From Embiotoca jacksoni (Eukaryota > Chordata > Actinopteri > Embiotocidae), in the NCBI GenBank assembly GCA_022577435.1, contig JAKOON010000005.1:7771224-7835223 (forward strand): 64,000 bases of DNA. The letters run 5' to 3'. The first letter of the stretch is position 1; each line of letters starts with the position of its first letter. Positions 17,357 through 31,088 of this stretch are shown here, in pieces. The notes beneath the pieces were generated by a model. That model worked only from the letters and a program-made list of their open reading frames with translations. It did not search any database and was not told where the DNA came from. Made by a program: the position numbers and the translations under genes.

Positions 17357-19183
17357 GTACTATCTGAGTCACTGGAATGCAGGCACTACCAGTTCATAGA
17401 CTAACATTAAGTTACAGCCAATCAGTATTCTAGTTCATTTACAGTGATGTGACTAAATGTGTTCCATTATTACTTGCATAGAGAGAATTGCATGGAAGAG
17501 TATAACGTAATGAGAATTGCTAATAGCATAATGTAGACTGGAAGTGCACTTATACTCTGGCAGAATGTAATGCAATCAATGTGTGCTATGTGGCTCTTTG
17601 AGGAGCAGATTTGTGTGGTTAAATATTCAGTGCAAAATGGCAATTACATCCAGAAGTAAATGTTGCTTTAGAGGGGTTATCTGATTGTTTTATCATATTT
17701 AATACTCCAATGCGCTCTATTTGCCTTTGCCTTCCTTCTCCTCGTTCCTCTCTCTCGTTTTAATGTGCAGAGCAACACATCTGCAATTGTCCTCACAGCA
17801 GAGTTCTTGTCAATGTGAAATTGAGAAGTAGGGAACCTTTCTGCTCCTGGGGCTATTGACTTATCCAATAAGGAGGCTCCCACATAGATGCATTCGCTGG
17901 CTTGTTGGTGAGAGCGAATGTTTTGGCAGAAGCTGCTGGGAGCTGCCATTGAAGATTTATCCAGCTAAAACAGAGTAGCCCACTAGCCCATACCAATGCC
18001 CTCCATCACTGCCACCAGTTGACACTTGCTCACTATGACATCTTGACTGATTGCCTCATTGCCAATGAAGCAGAGGGCTATGACTGATATGTTACATGTG
18101 CTGTCAAGCTGAGTCTCTGTGAAACAGAGATGACAGTGTTGGAAACACTACAGATTTATTTTGTTTTGTAGTTTATTGAATTTATCTGTAAGGTTTAGTA
18201 ACGCTTTCACATTCATAGTGCAATTAATAGTCTCATTTCTTCGCTCTCAGGAAGGTTATTCTTCATGCAATAGTGTGAGGACAAGCTGACAAATTCTCAA
18301 TTCATTGCCTATCATACTCTGGATGGGGGGTGGGGTTAAAGGGCACCAGCGACACTGGTCTTTAGGTCTCAACATCAATACACAGAAGAGAAACTAGCCA
18401 GAGGCAGCGAAGGATCCTGGGAGAGGGAGGTGAAGCTGGCCATCATTTATCAGCTCTGGATAACAGCACCAGTGACTGGGACACCAGTGCATCAATAACC
18501 TGCACACACATCCTGGAACCCACATGCACAATGGTACTAATGAGGTACAATAGAAAAGGTCACACCTCAGAGCGTGAAGTTGGTGTGCAACCATGTGGCT
18601 GATGCCGAATTCCCAACCGCATGCGATTCACATCCTGACTATTCCCTCGGTTTTCAATCTGTATGATAAAGAGCTCTGGAGTAAGCACAGTGAATGAGGG
18701 ATTCCGGCAAGAGATAAAGGATACCCAGAGTAGAAAACGGTGGGGAAGAAAAGCAGCCAAACTCCTCCAGACAACCAGCTTGGAAGCTGAGGGAATTTTC
18801 ATTCACCCTGCAAATATTGATTTGTGTCTTTGCTGCTCTTTCCATCAATGCTTTAAACCAACCCCCCCATCCCCAAGCACCAGCACCTCTCCATGCCCTC
18901 TTCTGGCACAGGGCCGGCTCTGTCCTGGGTGGTTTTATGAAAGTAGCACATTGAAGTCATGATGTGGGTCACTCGCTCTTAACTACAATCTCCAGTGACT
19001 TTGGCCGTCAACTGTACCATCTCAATGTTTTCAAAATTGTTTCCATCAAAGTCAAACACTGAGCCAGAGGACGATTGTTTAGCTCTGGGATGCACAAATC
19101 ATCTGGTGCTCAACATTGTATTATTGTATTTGTGTAAATCAAAATGATGTGTGCACATACTGTAGTCAGTTTAACACTACTTG

Positions 19184-19187
<4 letters not shown>
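17357..19187. other. Noncoding, nothing recognised
   Basis: Frames up to 99 codons (18663-18962) without domain signature. The 18300-18900 part is somewhat richer in GC and CpA. Confidence 0.45.

Positions 19188-19225
<38 letters not shown>
19188..19225. repeat. Poly(A) tract, 38 nt
   Basis: A pure A run. The Phe-rich minus-strand frame through it is an artefact. Confidence 0.95.
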
Positions 19226-19227
<2 letters not shown>

Positions 19228-19650
19228 TTCTCTTTGTCTCTCCTGAGCGACTGAAAATTAATTGCAGTATATCCCACTTCATCTAACATGTTTGACTTTC
19301 CCAGAAGAAAACAAGTACAACACATCTATAAAACAACACATCAAATTTAATGTCCATTATGGTTTATTTCGGCCTCCAAGTTATTGAAAATTGCTCATGG
19401 TGAAGAACTTGCACACCGACCACGTGTGTGTGCAGTGGTGCAATGGCCATCAGTGCAATGGGCGTCGAGAATATAGTGACAAATTCAGACAGTTCGTCAC
19501 AGCCAGCATTGTCTATCTCTTTACCAGCTCTCTATGTGCACATGAGAGTGGGCTGCAGTCGACACAGTCACAGTGGATAAGTCCAGGGCTGAATATATTT
19601 CCCAGTACACCTATATGAGTCTGTAGCAATGACCTTAGTTTATTTGCCGC

Positions 19651-19672
19651 TGTGTGTGTGTGTGTGTGTGTG
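19651..19672. repeat. (TG)11 microsatellite
   Basis: A short perfect dinucleotide array. Confidence 0.9.
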
Positions 19673-19779
19673 AGCTATGTGAACCACTGTGTGACATATG
19701 CATGTAAATCTGACTGGCAAAGAATCTGCTATATCTGAGACTGGTCAGCCAGTCGATCAAGTTAAAAACCACCTGACAA

Positions 19780-19868
19780 TGTATCTGGACTGGGGCCGGT
19801 TGGAGTCAAACTGTTAGGCCTTTCAACACGGCTCTTGCGGGCCCTACCACAGTTTGAGAATTACTGCA
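19780..19868. mobile_element. hAT-type terminal repeat remnant
   Basis: Ends with GGGCCCTACCACAGTTTGAGAATTACTGCA. Read on the other strand this is TGCAGTAATTCTCAAACTGT, the kind of terminus shared by non-autonomous hAT elements in vertebrates. The matching opposite end and a target duplication were not found, so this is only a fragment. Confidence 0.35.
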
Positions 19869-22570
19869 CTAGAATATGGGCATGAGCAGTTAAAGAAGTT
19901 TACATAGTATGTAATATGAAACAGTTTCCAGTATTTAGAAATAATGCTTTTAACATTATGGTTTTGAGGTGAATTTGACACTTATTTTTCCATTAGAAAT
20001 ATTTCTTTTTAACCACATGCTACCTTAAGAAGACATCTGCCAGCTTTAGGCAATTAACACAACACATACTAAACTGTGTTTCTCAAGGCAATTCTTACAG
20101 TGGCTCGTTGTAATTATAATGCAATAAGAGAGATTTGAGAGAAGTCAGAATTACTGCCAAGTAAGTTTTTACATTGGTATGCTGGTGCATAACATTTGGA
20201 AACATAGACTTTAAAAGAAAAGACAAGTCTCTAACCTATACAAATCAGGAAAAATAAAACTACAACAAAGAGCAAGTGGTATGAATCAATAAGTAAAATG
20301 TGGATGACAAAGAATGACAACATGTAGAGTTAAAACATGTATAATGTTCAAGATATTAACTAATATAGCACAAGTGTTTGCATATTCACAGTATAAACAG
20401 TAGTGTAATAACACGGAGAATACAAATAACTGCATAGATGTAATGTGCCGTGTTCGATGTGATGTGTTCACAGATGTGCAGTATAAGATTATATGACCTA
20501 TGTTTCAGAAAACATTAAGTAGCAGCAGGGGTTATAGGCACAGAAGGCCACACACAGTTAACTCAGAATAAAAAATAACATTAGCATGTTGTTTGCGGCA
20601 CAAGTTAGGAGCTCTGGCAAACTCATTCTGTTTATATTGATTACATTAGTATGTATGAAAGTCATGCTATTTCCTCAAATATATACCAGCCACATACACC
20701 AGATGTGTTACATCAATGCAGGAACTCATTATAGGTGGCTGCAATGTAAAAATGCAAAGCCACTTCAGCGATGTCAATAGCAGGTTCAATAAGTATTATT
20801 GATCAGTCAAACAGGATCAAGAAAAATTAACCAGGTGCACAGAGTCTCTTTTCATTTCCTCTGAAAATTGATCACATCGTGATACATTTTCAATCCAAAG
20901 CCGTTTTTTTCAATCTCCTCTTGAGACATCTCCTCTATCAGCTGTCACCAATTCCCACACGGAAACTCGAAACACACGGCAAACACTGTCAGACGTTCAT
21001 TAAACAGCCATGAACACACAGTGACCGTGTGACCTGTCTGACCTTCAAACATTTACTCAGTTTCAGTGCAAAACTATCAAACGCCTTCATAAAAATTGAG
21101 ACTCTGACCAAATCGCTGCAGCTAATAGCTGCATTCTAAAACAAATCAGCAGGTATTCTTCTTGGGATAATGAAAATTGTTCACTCACTACTTTTGTGAT
21201 TTGTGCAGTTTTTGGCAAAACAATAACATCCTATGTTGATCTCTTCTCACTTATTTAGAAGCCAGTCTAAAGAACACATAGTTAAATCACCTGTTCTCTC
21301 AGATGGCAGGGAGACTGCAAACCAATAAACATGTTCTTTGTGTGTGAGATTGAGTTCACTAAAATAATCACGCTTGTGAAAACCTTCTTAAATCCTGGTC
21401 CAATTATAATTGGTTGGTTCCAAACCCCTATAGATGAGATTGTCCTTATCAAGATACTATTTCCGAAGTTGAAGAATGAAAATTCACAAAGAACAAAAGG
21501 GATAAAGGTAGAGAATAGGAATAGATTAAAGGTAAAACCTATGGAAGATACTTCATTGTATAACTAATCTCCAGCACACAGTGTAAAAGTAGCAGAAGCT
21601 ACTGACTCAGCTCCACACTGCTGTCACGACAGAGCAATATAATATAGTTTCCTTTCCCAAAGTCTGTTTTATTTAATCATGTCACACCTCCAGTTTCCTA
21701 CGTTACTCACTCATCCACGCATTCCATGAGACTGCGCCATCTGGCATCTACAGCACCACCATGAAAGCTACCTCAGTCTGCAGACAACAGAGACAACCTC
21801 TTCGTCAGAGATTTGGGGCAGAAGCGCTGTGGGTTTGTGAACGCTGCCTGTCCATCCAGATGTAGGCAACCTCTTCGAATTCCCCAGCTGAGGAGTATTT
21901 CTGTTGACTCGTATTGATGTTGGCCTATATTTGTCAGCACTGTCACTTCAGTCAAGCTGTTATGCCACGCACAAATTCATTACGCCTCTGAGAAGGGTTC
22001 TGCGTCACAACTGTTCGGGGGAGGGACACCTCAGCGGGATAGTTCTCAAAGTGCAACCCAAAGTGAGTCTTGCAGCTGCTTTGGTGAGAGCTGAACTGAT
22101 CTCACAAACTATTAAAGCACGATTTTATGGCTGACTTGACCGGCAGAATGTCATCCTCTCTAAAATTTGATGCTATGATTCAAATTCACTTATACTTTTC
22201 TTTAACATGCTTACTTTTTTGCCATTATACACCTTAACACAACAAAGACAATTTAACTCTTTCATCCAAACAAGCCCCTTAAAGTGCATAAATATGATAG
22301 GCGAAATAAGACAGATATTAATGTTGCTGTTCTGATGCAGCTTTCAGTCTTCAGGTGAATAAAAACATCTCATAAGTCACACAGCATCCATAGTCTCAGA
22401 CACCGACCTTTAAGGTGGACCAGCTTTTCTCATTGTAGTGACAATCGCAAACAGAGAACAGAAGTTCAGCTTAATTTGTAGTGTTTATTAAAACTATAGT
22501 CAAACTCTTGTAAAATAGCCCGAGATGCCAGCCCCCCTTCCCAAATTAGCTCCCAACCCCCTCTACCTGC
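19869..22570. other. Noncoding, nothing recognised
   Basis: AT-rich, with frames under 80 codons and no transposon ends identified. Confidence 0.45.
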
Positions 22571-22610
22571 AGGAGAGAGGAGGACAGGAGGACAGGAGAA
22601 CAGGAGGAAG
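22571..22610. repeat. Short purine minisatellite
   Basis: Four to five imperfect copies of a GGACAGGAG-like unit, all purine plus C, followed by ordinary sequence. Confidence 0.7.
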
Positions 22611-23105
22611 GATTGATACTGACCTCGATGTTCTTCATTCTTTCTAAATTTCATTCAGTGTTTTGAGATCAGAACATTATTTATTTTACTGACATTTTTA
22701 GATTTCTTTCCAGTGAGAGGTTATTTAGTTTATAGTTGCTTTACTGTTGTAAATATGACTGTTGCTTCTATAAAATATTAAAACTGTTTAGAGTTTACTC
22801 TTTTTTTTAAATGAGAATTCTTTAAAAAATAAAAATAAAATAAAAATAAAAAAAAAAAGAATTCATTAGCAATAAAAAATAATTAGTAAGAGTTTGATAA
22901 AGAACTGGACTGACAGTTTATTGATAAGAACAAATTAAAAATGTTGTCCATGATATCACTACAGCTGGCTACTGGATACTGATTGGCAATATGGTCACAG
23001 TAAACCTATTTTACTAATGTTTTGGGATTATTATTATTTTCATGGCTCACAACATACTTTTTAAATATATATTGTCACGATAATAGTACAAAATTATGTG
23101 AAAAT

Positions 23106-23113
<8 letters not shown>
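22611..23113. other. Very AT-rich noncoding stretch
   Basis: Includes A/T runs near 22800 and AAATAAAAATAAAA blocks at 22830-22858. No gene. Confidence 0.5.

Positions 23114-23178
<65 letters not shown>
23114..23178. repeat. (CA)n microsatellite, about 32 units
   Basis: A perfect CA run of 65 bases. Confidence 0.97.
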
Positions 23179-23180
<2 letters not shown>

Positions 23181-25456
23181 CAGTGTGAGTGCCTGTAGAC
23201 ATAGTATTAGAGAACTTATAGTAAGTTGTTTCTAGTTGTCAGCCGTTAAACTGCATGCCATTCTTCATCTTCTTTGCCTCAATTGAAGCGTACAATCAGT
23301 ATAATGTTGCTCAGACGTGCAACATGTCAGTTTATAAAGATGAAGAGGGACATGTAAGATGTGCATCTCATCTTAAAAGCCAGGCAACAACAGGTGCAAA
23401 GCTTTGTTTACTAAATGTGAGTATAGTAATAGAAGGGGTGGTTATAGTAATGGTGACAGTTCTTTCCTTTGATGTCACTGAAGCCTGTGTAAATTATGTT
23501 TCTGCATGGACAATAGCCAACGGTGCTCCTCTACCTCCTGCATTTATTCAGCAGCAGCATATTTCTCCCTCCCTCCCTCCATCTCTGCCAACTGCTAGGT
23601 GTCATAAAACACTTAAAATAGCGGCAGACTAACAATGAGACAGATGCTGGAGGCTACAGATTTTGTGAAAGCTCCTGCAATCTAAGTTGAAAGCGTGCAA
23701 GAGTCAGGCAAACACTCGAGCTGACTCTGCTGCATTATAGATGGAAACAAAATAGGCACGGCTGTTTTTATCATTAGCTTCTCTGTGTGAATGGGGGATC
23801 AATGCAATCTGTGATCTTACCTGGAGATAGAGCTTTACCGCGGACAGTCTGAACTTTCAAACGTTGTTTGAGTACAGCAGTGATGGCGAGGGCTCAGTGG
23901 ATGGCTTTGTTGCAATATTGATAGCACAAAAAATATCCCTATATATTACAAGAGTATTTACACTGCAGGAAAGTTTTAAGGAAGGGTAGAGTGAGGACTG
24001 GCTGCAATCGTTTTCCCATGCATGCACTAAATATTTTTCCTCAATAGGAAAAGCCTTTTTAGATGCCACGTAAGCAGTCAAAATAATTTGAACAAAGAGG
24101 AAAACATGGCTTTACAGACACACAGTCACAGTTGGTGGTTGTCTTTTGTATTTGTGAGCACAACCAGCTGTGATGTAGCATAATGTGTCAGTGCCTCTTT
24201 ACATCACGGTTTCAAATGCACACTGTGGATATATAGTAGCTATAGCTATACAGTACCTGCTGTTCTTAGTAATTACCATCTCAAGAAACTGACAGAATGG
24301 AGGAAAGACAAATAGCAGCAGTGGTACAGTTACTTTTAAGATTGCTGACACTGAGAAAGGCTTCCTGAAACATGAGTTTGTGACATTTAACATGCCTTTT
24401 AACGTACTAAATATTAATCCTTTCAGTAACAGTAAAGCAGACCATTCTGGGACCATTCAGAAGAGCGCCTCTGGAAGTCTTTGTGGAAGCATCAAACCTT
24501 GTTGGAGAAGTTAAGACACAGTTTAGTTTAATGGTCCGTACGCTGTCGAAAACTTTGCTATTTTCACTCCAAACACGTCTCGTGGCTTCTTCATTCACAC
24601 CACTTACATTTGATTAATTCACAGCTGCATAATAAATAGAATTGATTCCAGATGAGGCATTAAATTACCTGCAATTAAGCCATTGATTGAATGTTCTGAT
24701 CTAGGTAATTGATTTTATTGTCCATTAATTTAAACCAAAATCTTCGGCAAAGGGACAAGATTCAATGGCGAGTGCCATCCTTAAGGGAGAGCTATTTGTC
24801 TTTCAGGTACTGCTATGGAACATCTTTAATGTGGATGCAGTAATGGCAGTCGAGTTATCACTCACTATCTAGATGTTTCAACACTGGAGATACCACCCTG
24901 CATAATTTCAAGGCTGAGTAAAAGTGAACGAGACAACCACTAATAGAGTGTCTGTCTATCTACATGAATATTTCCAGGGTTTGGATAACACTGAAGGCTA
25001 CACTGAACAATACAATTATCATGTTACAAAAGCAGACACAGTAGCCTTTGCACTGCCACTACCATTTGAGTTACTATTTTGAGTTTTGTTGGCAAAAATA
25101 ATTCGGATATTCAGAAGTTATGATGTTTTTGGAGGCTCCACACAAGTTACCATCTCTTCTGTATTTTTTTATAACCTTCTACTGCTTTGAATACAGTTTA
25201 GGTCCCATTATGGAAATATTACTGCTCAGTTATGCATGCAACCTCCCCGTTTTCCACAAACTACATGACATTCCTTCACAAAAACACTGGAGTTGAATAA
25301 TTAAAGAGAACTATTTTGTGTTAATGCATTTAATTATAATGTTGTCATGATGAAATAAATAATTCATGATTTTTTTTTTTTCTCCTTTTGCTTTATCAAA
25401 AGTATCTACAATTCAAATGCAGTCCTTTCATATTTTTTTTTTGCTTCCCACTTTAG
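23179..25456. other. Noncoding, includes a TAAT-rich candidate element
   Basis: A 125-codon frame at 23255-23632 has no domain and mixes hydrophobic stretches with Pro/Ser repeats; I do not consider it a gene. The segment 24620-24790 is listed separately. Confidence 0.4.
24620..24790. promoter_or_regulatory. Possible conserved noncoding element (TAAT-rich)
   Basis: Densely packed homeodomain-type cores within 170 bp (ATTAAATTACC, CAATTAAG, GTAATTGATTTTATTG, CCATTAATTT), interspersed with non-repetitive sequence and free of transposon features. This texture is common in deeply conserved developmental enhancers. It is a hypothesis from motif density only. Confidence 0.25.
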
Positions 25457-25558
25457 GTTCATGGAGAGTTTTTCATGACCAAGGGGGAACAGCTCTTTAA
25501 TGACTACAGGCACCTGATGCACTTGCAAGATCCTTTCCTCAAACCACTCTTTTCCTAG
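25457..25558 (+). CDS. Candidate terminal coding exon, unknown protein
   Basis: A T-rich tract of about 25 bases and CTTCCCACTTTAG form a good splice-acceptor context ending at 25456. After it, phase 0 alone stays open for 33 codons (VHGEFFMTKGEQLF...DPFLKPLFS) and ends in TAG at 25556-25558; the other two phases stop within 14 codons. The residue mix (charged and aromatic, no low complexity) is more protein-like than other short frames here. I do not recognise the protein, and no upstream exon was identified. It could equally be chance or a conserved noncoding segment. Confidence 0.22.
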   Translation, partial: VHGEFFMTKGEQLFNDYRHLMHLQDPFLKPLFS

Positions 25559-28500
25559 AAGTTTCAGTAAAAGCACCCATGTTTATTTGATTGCTTCTAT
25601 TAACCCCTAAGAGTGAAAAGGAAAAGAAACCATGGTTAATTTTGAGGCTGTTACATAATGTAGTTTCCTTGTTCCCACGCTGACAGCAGGACTCAGAGCA
25701 CATAAATGTTTAAAGTACGCCATGAAATAACCATTTTTCTTGCTAATTAGGAGGCCACCTTGGTGCCACTTCCCTTGCCTTTTGTCACTGCAAATTTCTA
25801 AAATGCAATCTGGTCAGTGATGACGGGGACAAGTTGTGATTGGTCCACTTTAAAGATCAAAGCACCATGAATTGGCTGAATAAAGAATAATTTGTAACAT
25901 TTGTTCCCCTTGGAAAATTCATCATGCACAGACACTCTGACTGAACTCATGGGTGAATGGGTTAAATTAATAAATATGCATTGGTGGAGCTCTAAAAATG
26001 AAAAGAAGGTGCAATGAGACAGACACAAGCACTACAGTCTGGCCGGTCTATTCTTAGCTCCTAAGTTATCAGTTGAGGTTTGAAAACTATGCAGCAAAGA
26101 CATTTAAAGTGTTAGACAATAAATTGTAAACATAATGTTTGTATAACTTTACACTAGAGAGAAATCAAAAGGATTTTACCCCAAAGTCAGAGGCTAATTG
26201 TGATCTCTAGATTGCACATTGGCCATGATACACTTGTCCTCCAATTCTATTATTTTATTCCGAAGTCAGCAAAATAAAGTTGTTGTACATTCTCTATTAC
26301 ATTGTGTGGCCTAAGTTTCTGTGGCTAAGTTATGTTAACACTATAGTTCTGTTAATTTCAGTCAGTCGGGTTAAAGGTCCAAACTGTCAATAACTCTTTA
26401 TGGTAGGGGGATATCTGACTTGTGTACAACGTTGGCTCAAGAACAGAATAGACTTTTAAACGCTCTGAACACTGTTAAAAGTTTGGGGGACAATGAGAAT
26501 AAGATGTGATTGTTAATTTAGTTGTTGTTGTTTTGCTTTTTTTATTATTGAAATGCTAATTACTTGTCTTAACTAATAGATAACCATCTACGGTTTGTAC
26601 TTATGGGAGGGGCTGGCATGGAAGTGCGTTTAAGGAGTTCACTGTTGCGCTTCACTGCTGATGTTTGTTCAGTCACAGGCCTTGTCGAGGTTTTCTTTTT
26701 TGCTGGTTGCCGTAGTTTCTGTCTTTCTTTCTTTTTTTTCGTTTTATAAGATTTTGAATTACTATTATTAATAGTTTTGTTTTGTTTTTGTTTTTCTACA
26801 ACCTCACTTACATCAGCCTGAACTGTCTTATGTGGTGAGGACTGTAAATAAACCATACACCAAATGAAAATGGTTCTGCCTCCACGTGTACTTCCTCCAC
26901 CAATTTTATTTCTTGCAAAGTTCACTTTTTCACTCAAGTTTTATGATGATACCCAATTGCACTGTTTTGTGCAGTCTTAGGTGTAGTTTATTGTTGCTTG
27001 TGTACTTTGAAGTCCCGTTTAGGGGCACTTTTGCAAACTAGACTATTCTATAAATGCTGTAGTATTTATTGGTCAAAGGACTATATATGTACCCATAAAA
27101 ATAAACGTTAAATCAGGGACCAAACACATTTAACATATACACTTTTTTAGTGTCTCTGCTTTTTTGGTATTGTATGCAGTTTGACATCTCAACAACATGA
27201 GCAAAAGTAGAAGTAAAGGCAATAAACTTTTGTGCTGGATTGACAATTTTCATCCAACAGTCAAGCATATTTCCATTTAAATAGTATACCAGATGCAGTC
27301 ATTCTTTTTTTATACTGCAGAATGTTGTTCCCGGTAAAAATTCAGGACACAGAGTTAAGTTCCTTGTAGATTAGAGACCTGAGCAGTAAAAAGGTCTTTT
27401 TTATCATAGTAGGGGAAGCCAAACATTGCACTGGTGATTACCACTACGACAGGGAAGACAACATTTTATATTTAGAGAAGACGAGACGACAGCAGACTTG
27501 AGGATACTCAGGACACGTCTTTGAGATGACCACAGCAACAAGATGGCCTAAGTTTGGCACACAATGAAAAGAATCTTGCTGCAGCATTTTTCGAAGCATA
27601 TCAGGAGAGTGAGAAGTCCTAAAAGGATAATATATAAAATCACTTCAAACACCCACCTGGGATGTGGTCTTATTCGCAAAGTTGCTGCTAAAGCAACTCA
27701 GATCTTTGAATGTGGTTTAAAAAACTTGCTTGAAAAGAAAACAAAAGCACAAACTAAATCCTGCTCCACCGTGTATTTTGTTGCTTCAAATGACAAAAAC
27801 TTGAATGCATATGTCACGACAAAAGACAAAGACAAAAGCTGAAGAGCTGTGAAAATTTAATGATAGACTTTCTTTGAGAAGTTGCTAATGTAGCACAAGA
27901 CTCTGTTAGTACTCGGCACCGTGCTGCAGTGGCTTTGACTTGTTGTTTTGTTGTTAAATATTGTCATGCTTGCTATTCACTGAGCTCCACTGCACCAAAG
28001 AAAAGTCAGAAGGTCAGTAAATGAGGTTTACATGCTCTTATTGTATCAATGGGGCGGGAGGATCTCTGTTTGCCCTAACAGCTTAATTGGTCTATGAAAT
28101 ATTCCAAGATGCACACACACACACACACACTAAACTGTTTTTTTGAAGTGTTTCTAACTGTGCGTATCAACATGAGAATTCAAACTAATGGAACAATCAA
28201 CTTTGTCTAATTGTGCACACATAATTACACTTAAATATCCCATATGCATTCACACGGTGTAGATATAGCTCTTTACTGTACCAGCTGGAATTTAACTGCA
28301 TAAAGCTGCACCACTATCCTACACTCTCTAACACATACACACTCACGCATACTGGTTTAATGCTTCTGTCCAGTTTTCTTAGCACAGACTAGAAAGACAC
28401 AGATAGGAACTTCCTATATCTTAGGCTTTTCTCTCATCTTTCAGCCGAGCGCTCTCCTCCAGCCTGCAGTAGCTTAGGTGAGAACTTCCGTCTGTACTCC

Positions 28501-29639
28501 CACCTTCAGCATTTCCTCAAAGTCCCAATCCAAATCCCAACCAGGATAATCTCATCCCTCCACTCTGATGTACTTCCATTTATCCTAGCCTTGTACTACT
28601 GCCAGCTCAGTCCCGTGTTAGGGAAAAGGAGAAAGAGGATTTCTTCTGCTTTCCCTTGCTCGGGCACTTCACTGAGGTTGTAAGTCTGTATTGCCTCGCA
28701 GCCCCACAGAATCTGCTCAATGTCACCCTTGCAGCGTCTCAGGACACAATGGCCACTCACTCGTTATCGTGCTACTTCCAGCCGTGGGTTCATCTGAATG
28801 ACTTAAGGACCAGAAATAAATTCCTCCTCAGCATTAGCAACCAGAAAAGACTCACAGTACAAGTGTGCCACAATGGTAACTACCATCAAAGGCCAACTAC
28901 ATGTCTTGCATCAGTGCATGGTGGTAGATATGGTGTGCAACGCAACAAAAAAGGCAATGAAAGAATAGTAAAGCAAGGTGTCACATGGAATCTCTCGCTA
29001 AGGCTCGGCTGGCGAGGAGGTGTGTGGAGATGACGGACACACAACAACCTATCTTGTGTGAGACAAAGGCCACATTCCGTTTCCATTAAGCTAATATAAG
29101 TAGGACTGTCATGATCATGAAATTTCAGCTGATAATTAATTGTCATACTAATAATTCTAATTATGGATTTAATTGAGTTTTTCCTGTTCATTTTAAGCCA
29201 CTTTTAAAGTATAAACTTAATCAGAAGCTTAATAATGCACATAGGAAGAAGAGCCATTTATTGGCATTGAACATTGAAAGTGAAATACCACCTTCGATTG
29301 CCACTTTTTTGCTGTAAATGCACCAATTTGCCTCCTCTGAGTTATTATTGTCTCCTTTAAGATCAAAATGTGCCGACAGCAGTGTTGTGGTATTTGACTT
29401 CGCAACTAAATCCACAATGTTAATGTCGATAGATGCTAATCTAAATAGTCGTTCAAATATTAGAAGTTAAGCACCTCAGGATAACCAATTGGTGGCACTA
29501 ATTATAGACTCGTGTCTTCAAACCCCATGAGAAGGGGGCTCAAATGAATGATGTAATTAAAGAAATGTCAGTCAAACCTCAGAAGGTGTAATATGTTGCA
29601 GAAATAGTGAAGAATAAAAGAAAAAATATTATATCAAAG
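25559..29639. other. Noncoding, short (CA)n at 28112-28130
   Basis: Frames reach 125 codons (28656-29033), none with a domain. A Lys-rich minus-strand frame (26569-26937) is a by-product of A/T-rich sequence. Confidence 0.45.
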
Positions 29640-31088
29640 AGCTGCCTACATTCCAAAAACTAATATCACAGGCAACCATTGAGTCATCAGACAAGCCCTA
29701 CATCACTCATTGAAAACAACCACCAGGGAAATATAGATGTGACACTCAAACATGAGTATCCATACTTCACCACTAATCATAACAACACACCAAAGTATTA
29801 GAATACAAGTCCTGCAACAAACAAGAAGCAAAAGATAAATAAGCTCAACCACGACATAAAATAATTCAAAATTAAAGCCACTGCACGCACTGTGAAATAC
29901 ATGACAGCTGCCGAGTTCAGCACCGTGCAAAGACATGCAGAAAAGCAAGCAAAGCACTTGTTGTCAGGCTTAAAGCTGAAACACAAACACAAACTAAGCA
30001 AAGATGTCAACTCATGAAATCATTAGGAAAAGCAGCAAATTGGCACTTCCCCCGGTCATCTGTTCACTGAGTTCAGTCTTGAAATAGTTGCTACAGTTTC
30101 AAACATCACACACAGGGAACTCCAGGGGACAGCTGGAGTGAGTTGACAGATATTCCTCCTTAAAGACGTTGAAAAGTGAATTTTTTTTTTTTTAAATGTT
30201 GGCAGATTGAATATGAAGTGTGAGGAAAATAATATGAACAGTACACAAATGTTCCATTTCTAATGTGAAGTCAGTAGTATAGTGAAACAAATGTGTGAGC
30301 TGCATGAAGAACTACAGTAATATTTACATCCCTGATGCCAATGTACAACAGTACTCTATAAGAGACCAACAACCAATAATAATATTCATACTTCATCAAT
30401 GCATACATTACGATTATGACAGTAGCAGAATGGATGTCAAAAAACACAATGACAACCAAAAGAATAGATTGATAAATGATATCACAGTTAATGCTGTTGT
30501 TGCACACCTATGATAGCAGCAGATACTTATTTCACCCGCTGTATGTTGTTTAACCACTACAACCAGTAGCATCCATCCAATTCAAACATGGGTTTTCATA
30601 TTTTACTTCTGCATAAATAGAATAAAATAAAATAGTAATACAACTCAGGAATGATACAAATCATAACAACAGCGAGCACAAAGCAGGCACGAAACATCAT
30701 CGTGGCATTGGAAATCCTGTTGTCAAGCACACAAACACCAGCTGAACTGAACAAAAATAAGATGACCATAACAGCAAGGATATGGTTTTACAAGCAAGAA
30801 TGAAAAAAATAACAGTGACATGTCACATAGTCTGCTGCTTTATGTGAAATATGTCTAATATTTGGCTAAATATTATATCAAAAGAATTAGGTAACACATT
30901 TAAATAACCACCAAAAGAATAAGCTGAACCAAAACAACAAAAACACAACAGAAGTCAAGCACCAAATTAACATAACACTCCACAGTATCATTGTCAGCCA
31001 TATTGTGAAGCAGCTAAGCTGCTTGACCAAAGCCGAGGCACAACTCACAACATGCTGGGGAGCAGCAAATAACAAACGGGCACTTACC
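29640..31088. repeat. A/C-rich, strand-asymmetric stretch
   Basis: The plus strand is strongly enriched in A and C, with recurring ACAACA, CACAAACAC and AGCAAA pieces. Two sub-regions (29790-30045 and 30880-31088) end similarly: on the minus strand both read a purine-rich AAGTGCC, then TTTGCTGCT, then a T/G-rich run. This suggests two diverged copies of one unknown repeat lying head to tail. No coding potential: minus-strand frames are hydrophobic only because they are rich in T. Confidence 0.35.

Noticed and set aside
23255..23632. 125-codon frame as a possible gene
   Set aside because: No domain, no splice or promoter context, and composition shifts abruptly along the frame.
28656..29033. 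125-codon frame as a possible gene
   Set aside because: Length is within chance for this much sequence and no conserved motif is visible.
29703..31075. Hydrophobic minus-strand frames that look like membrane proteins
   Set aside because: The hydrophobicity comes from T-rich codons opposite an A/C-rich strand.
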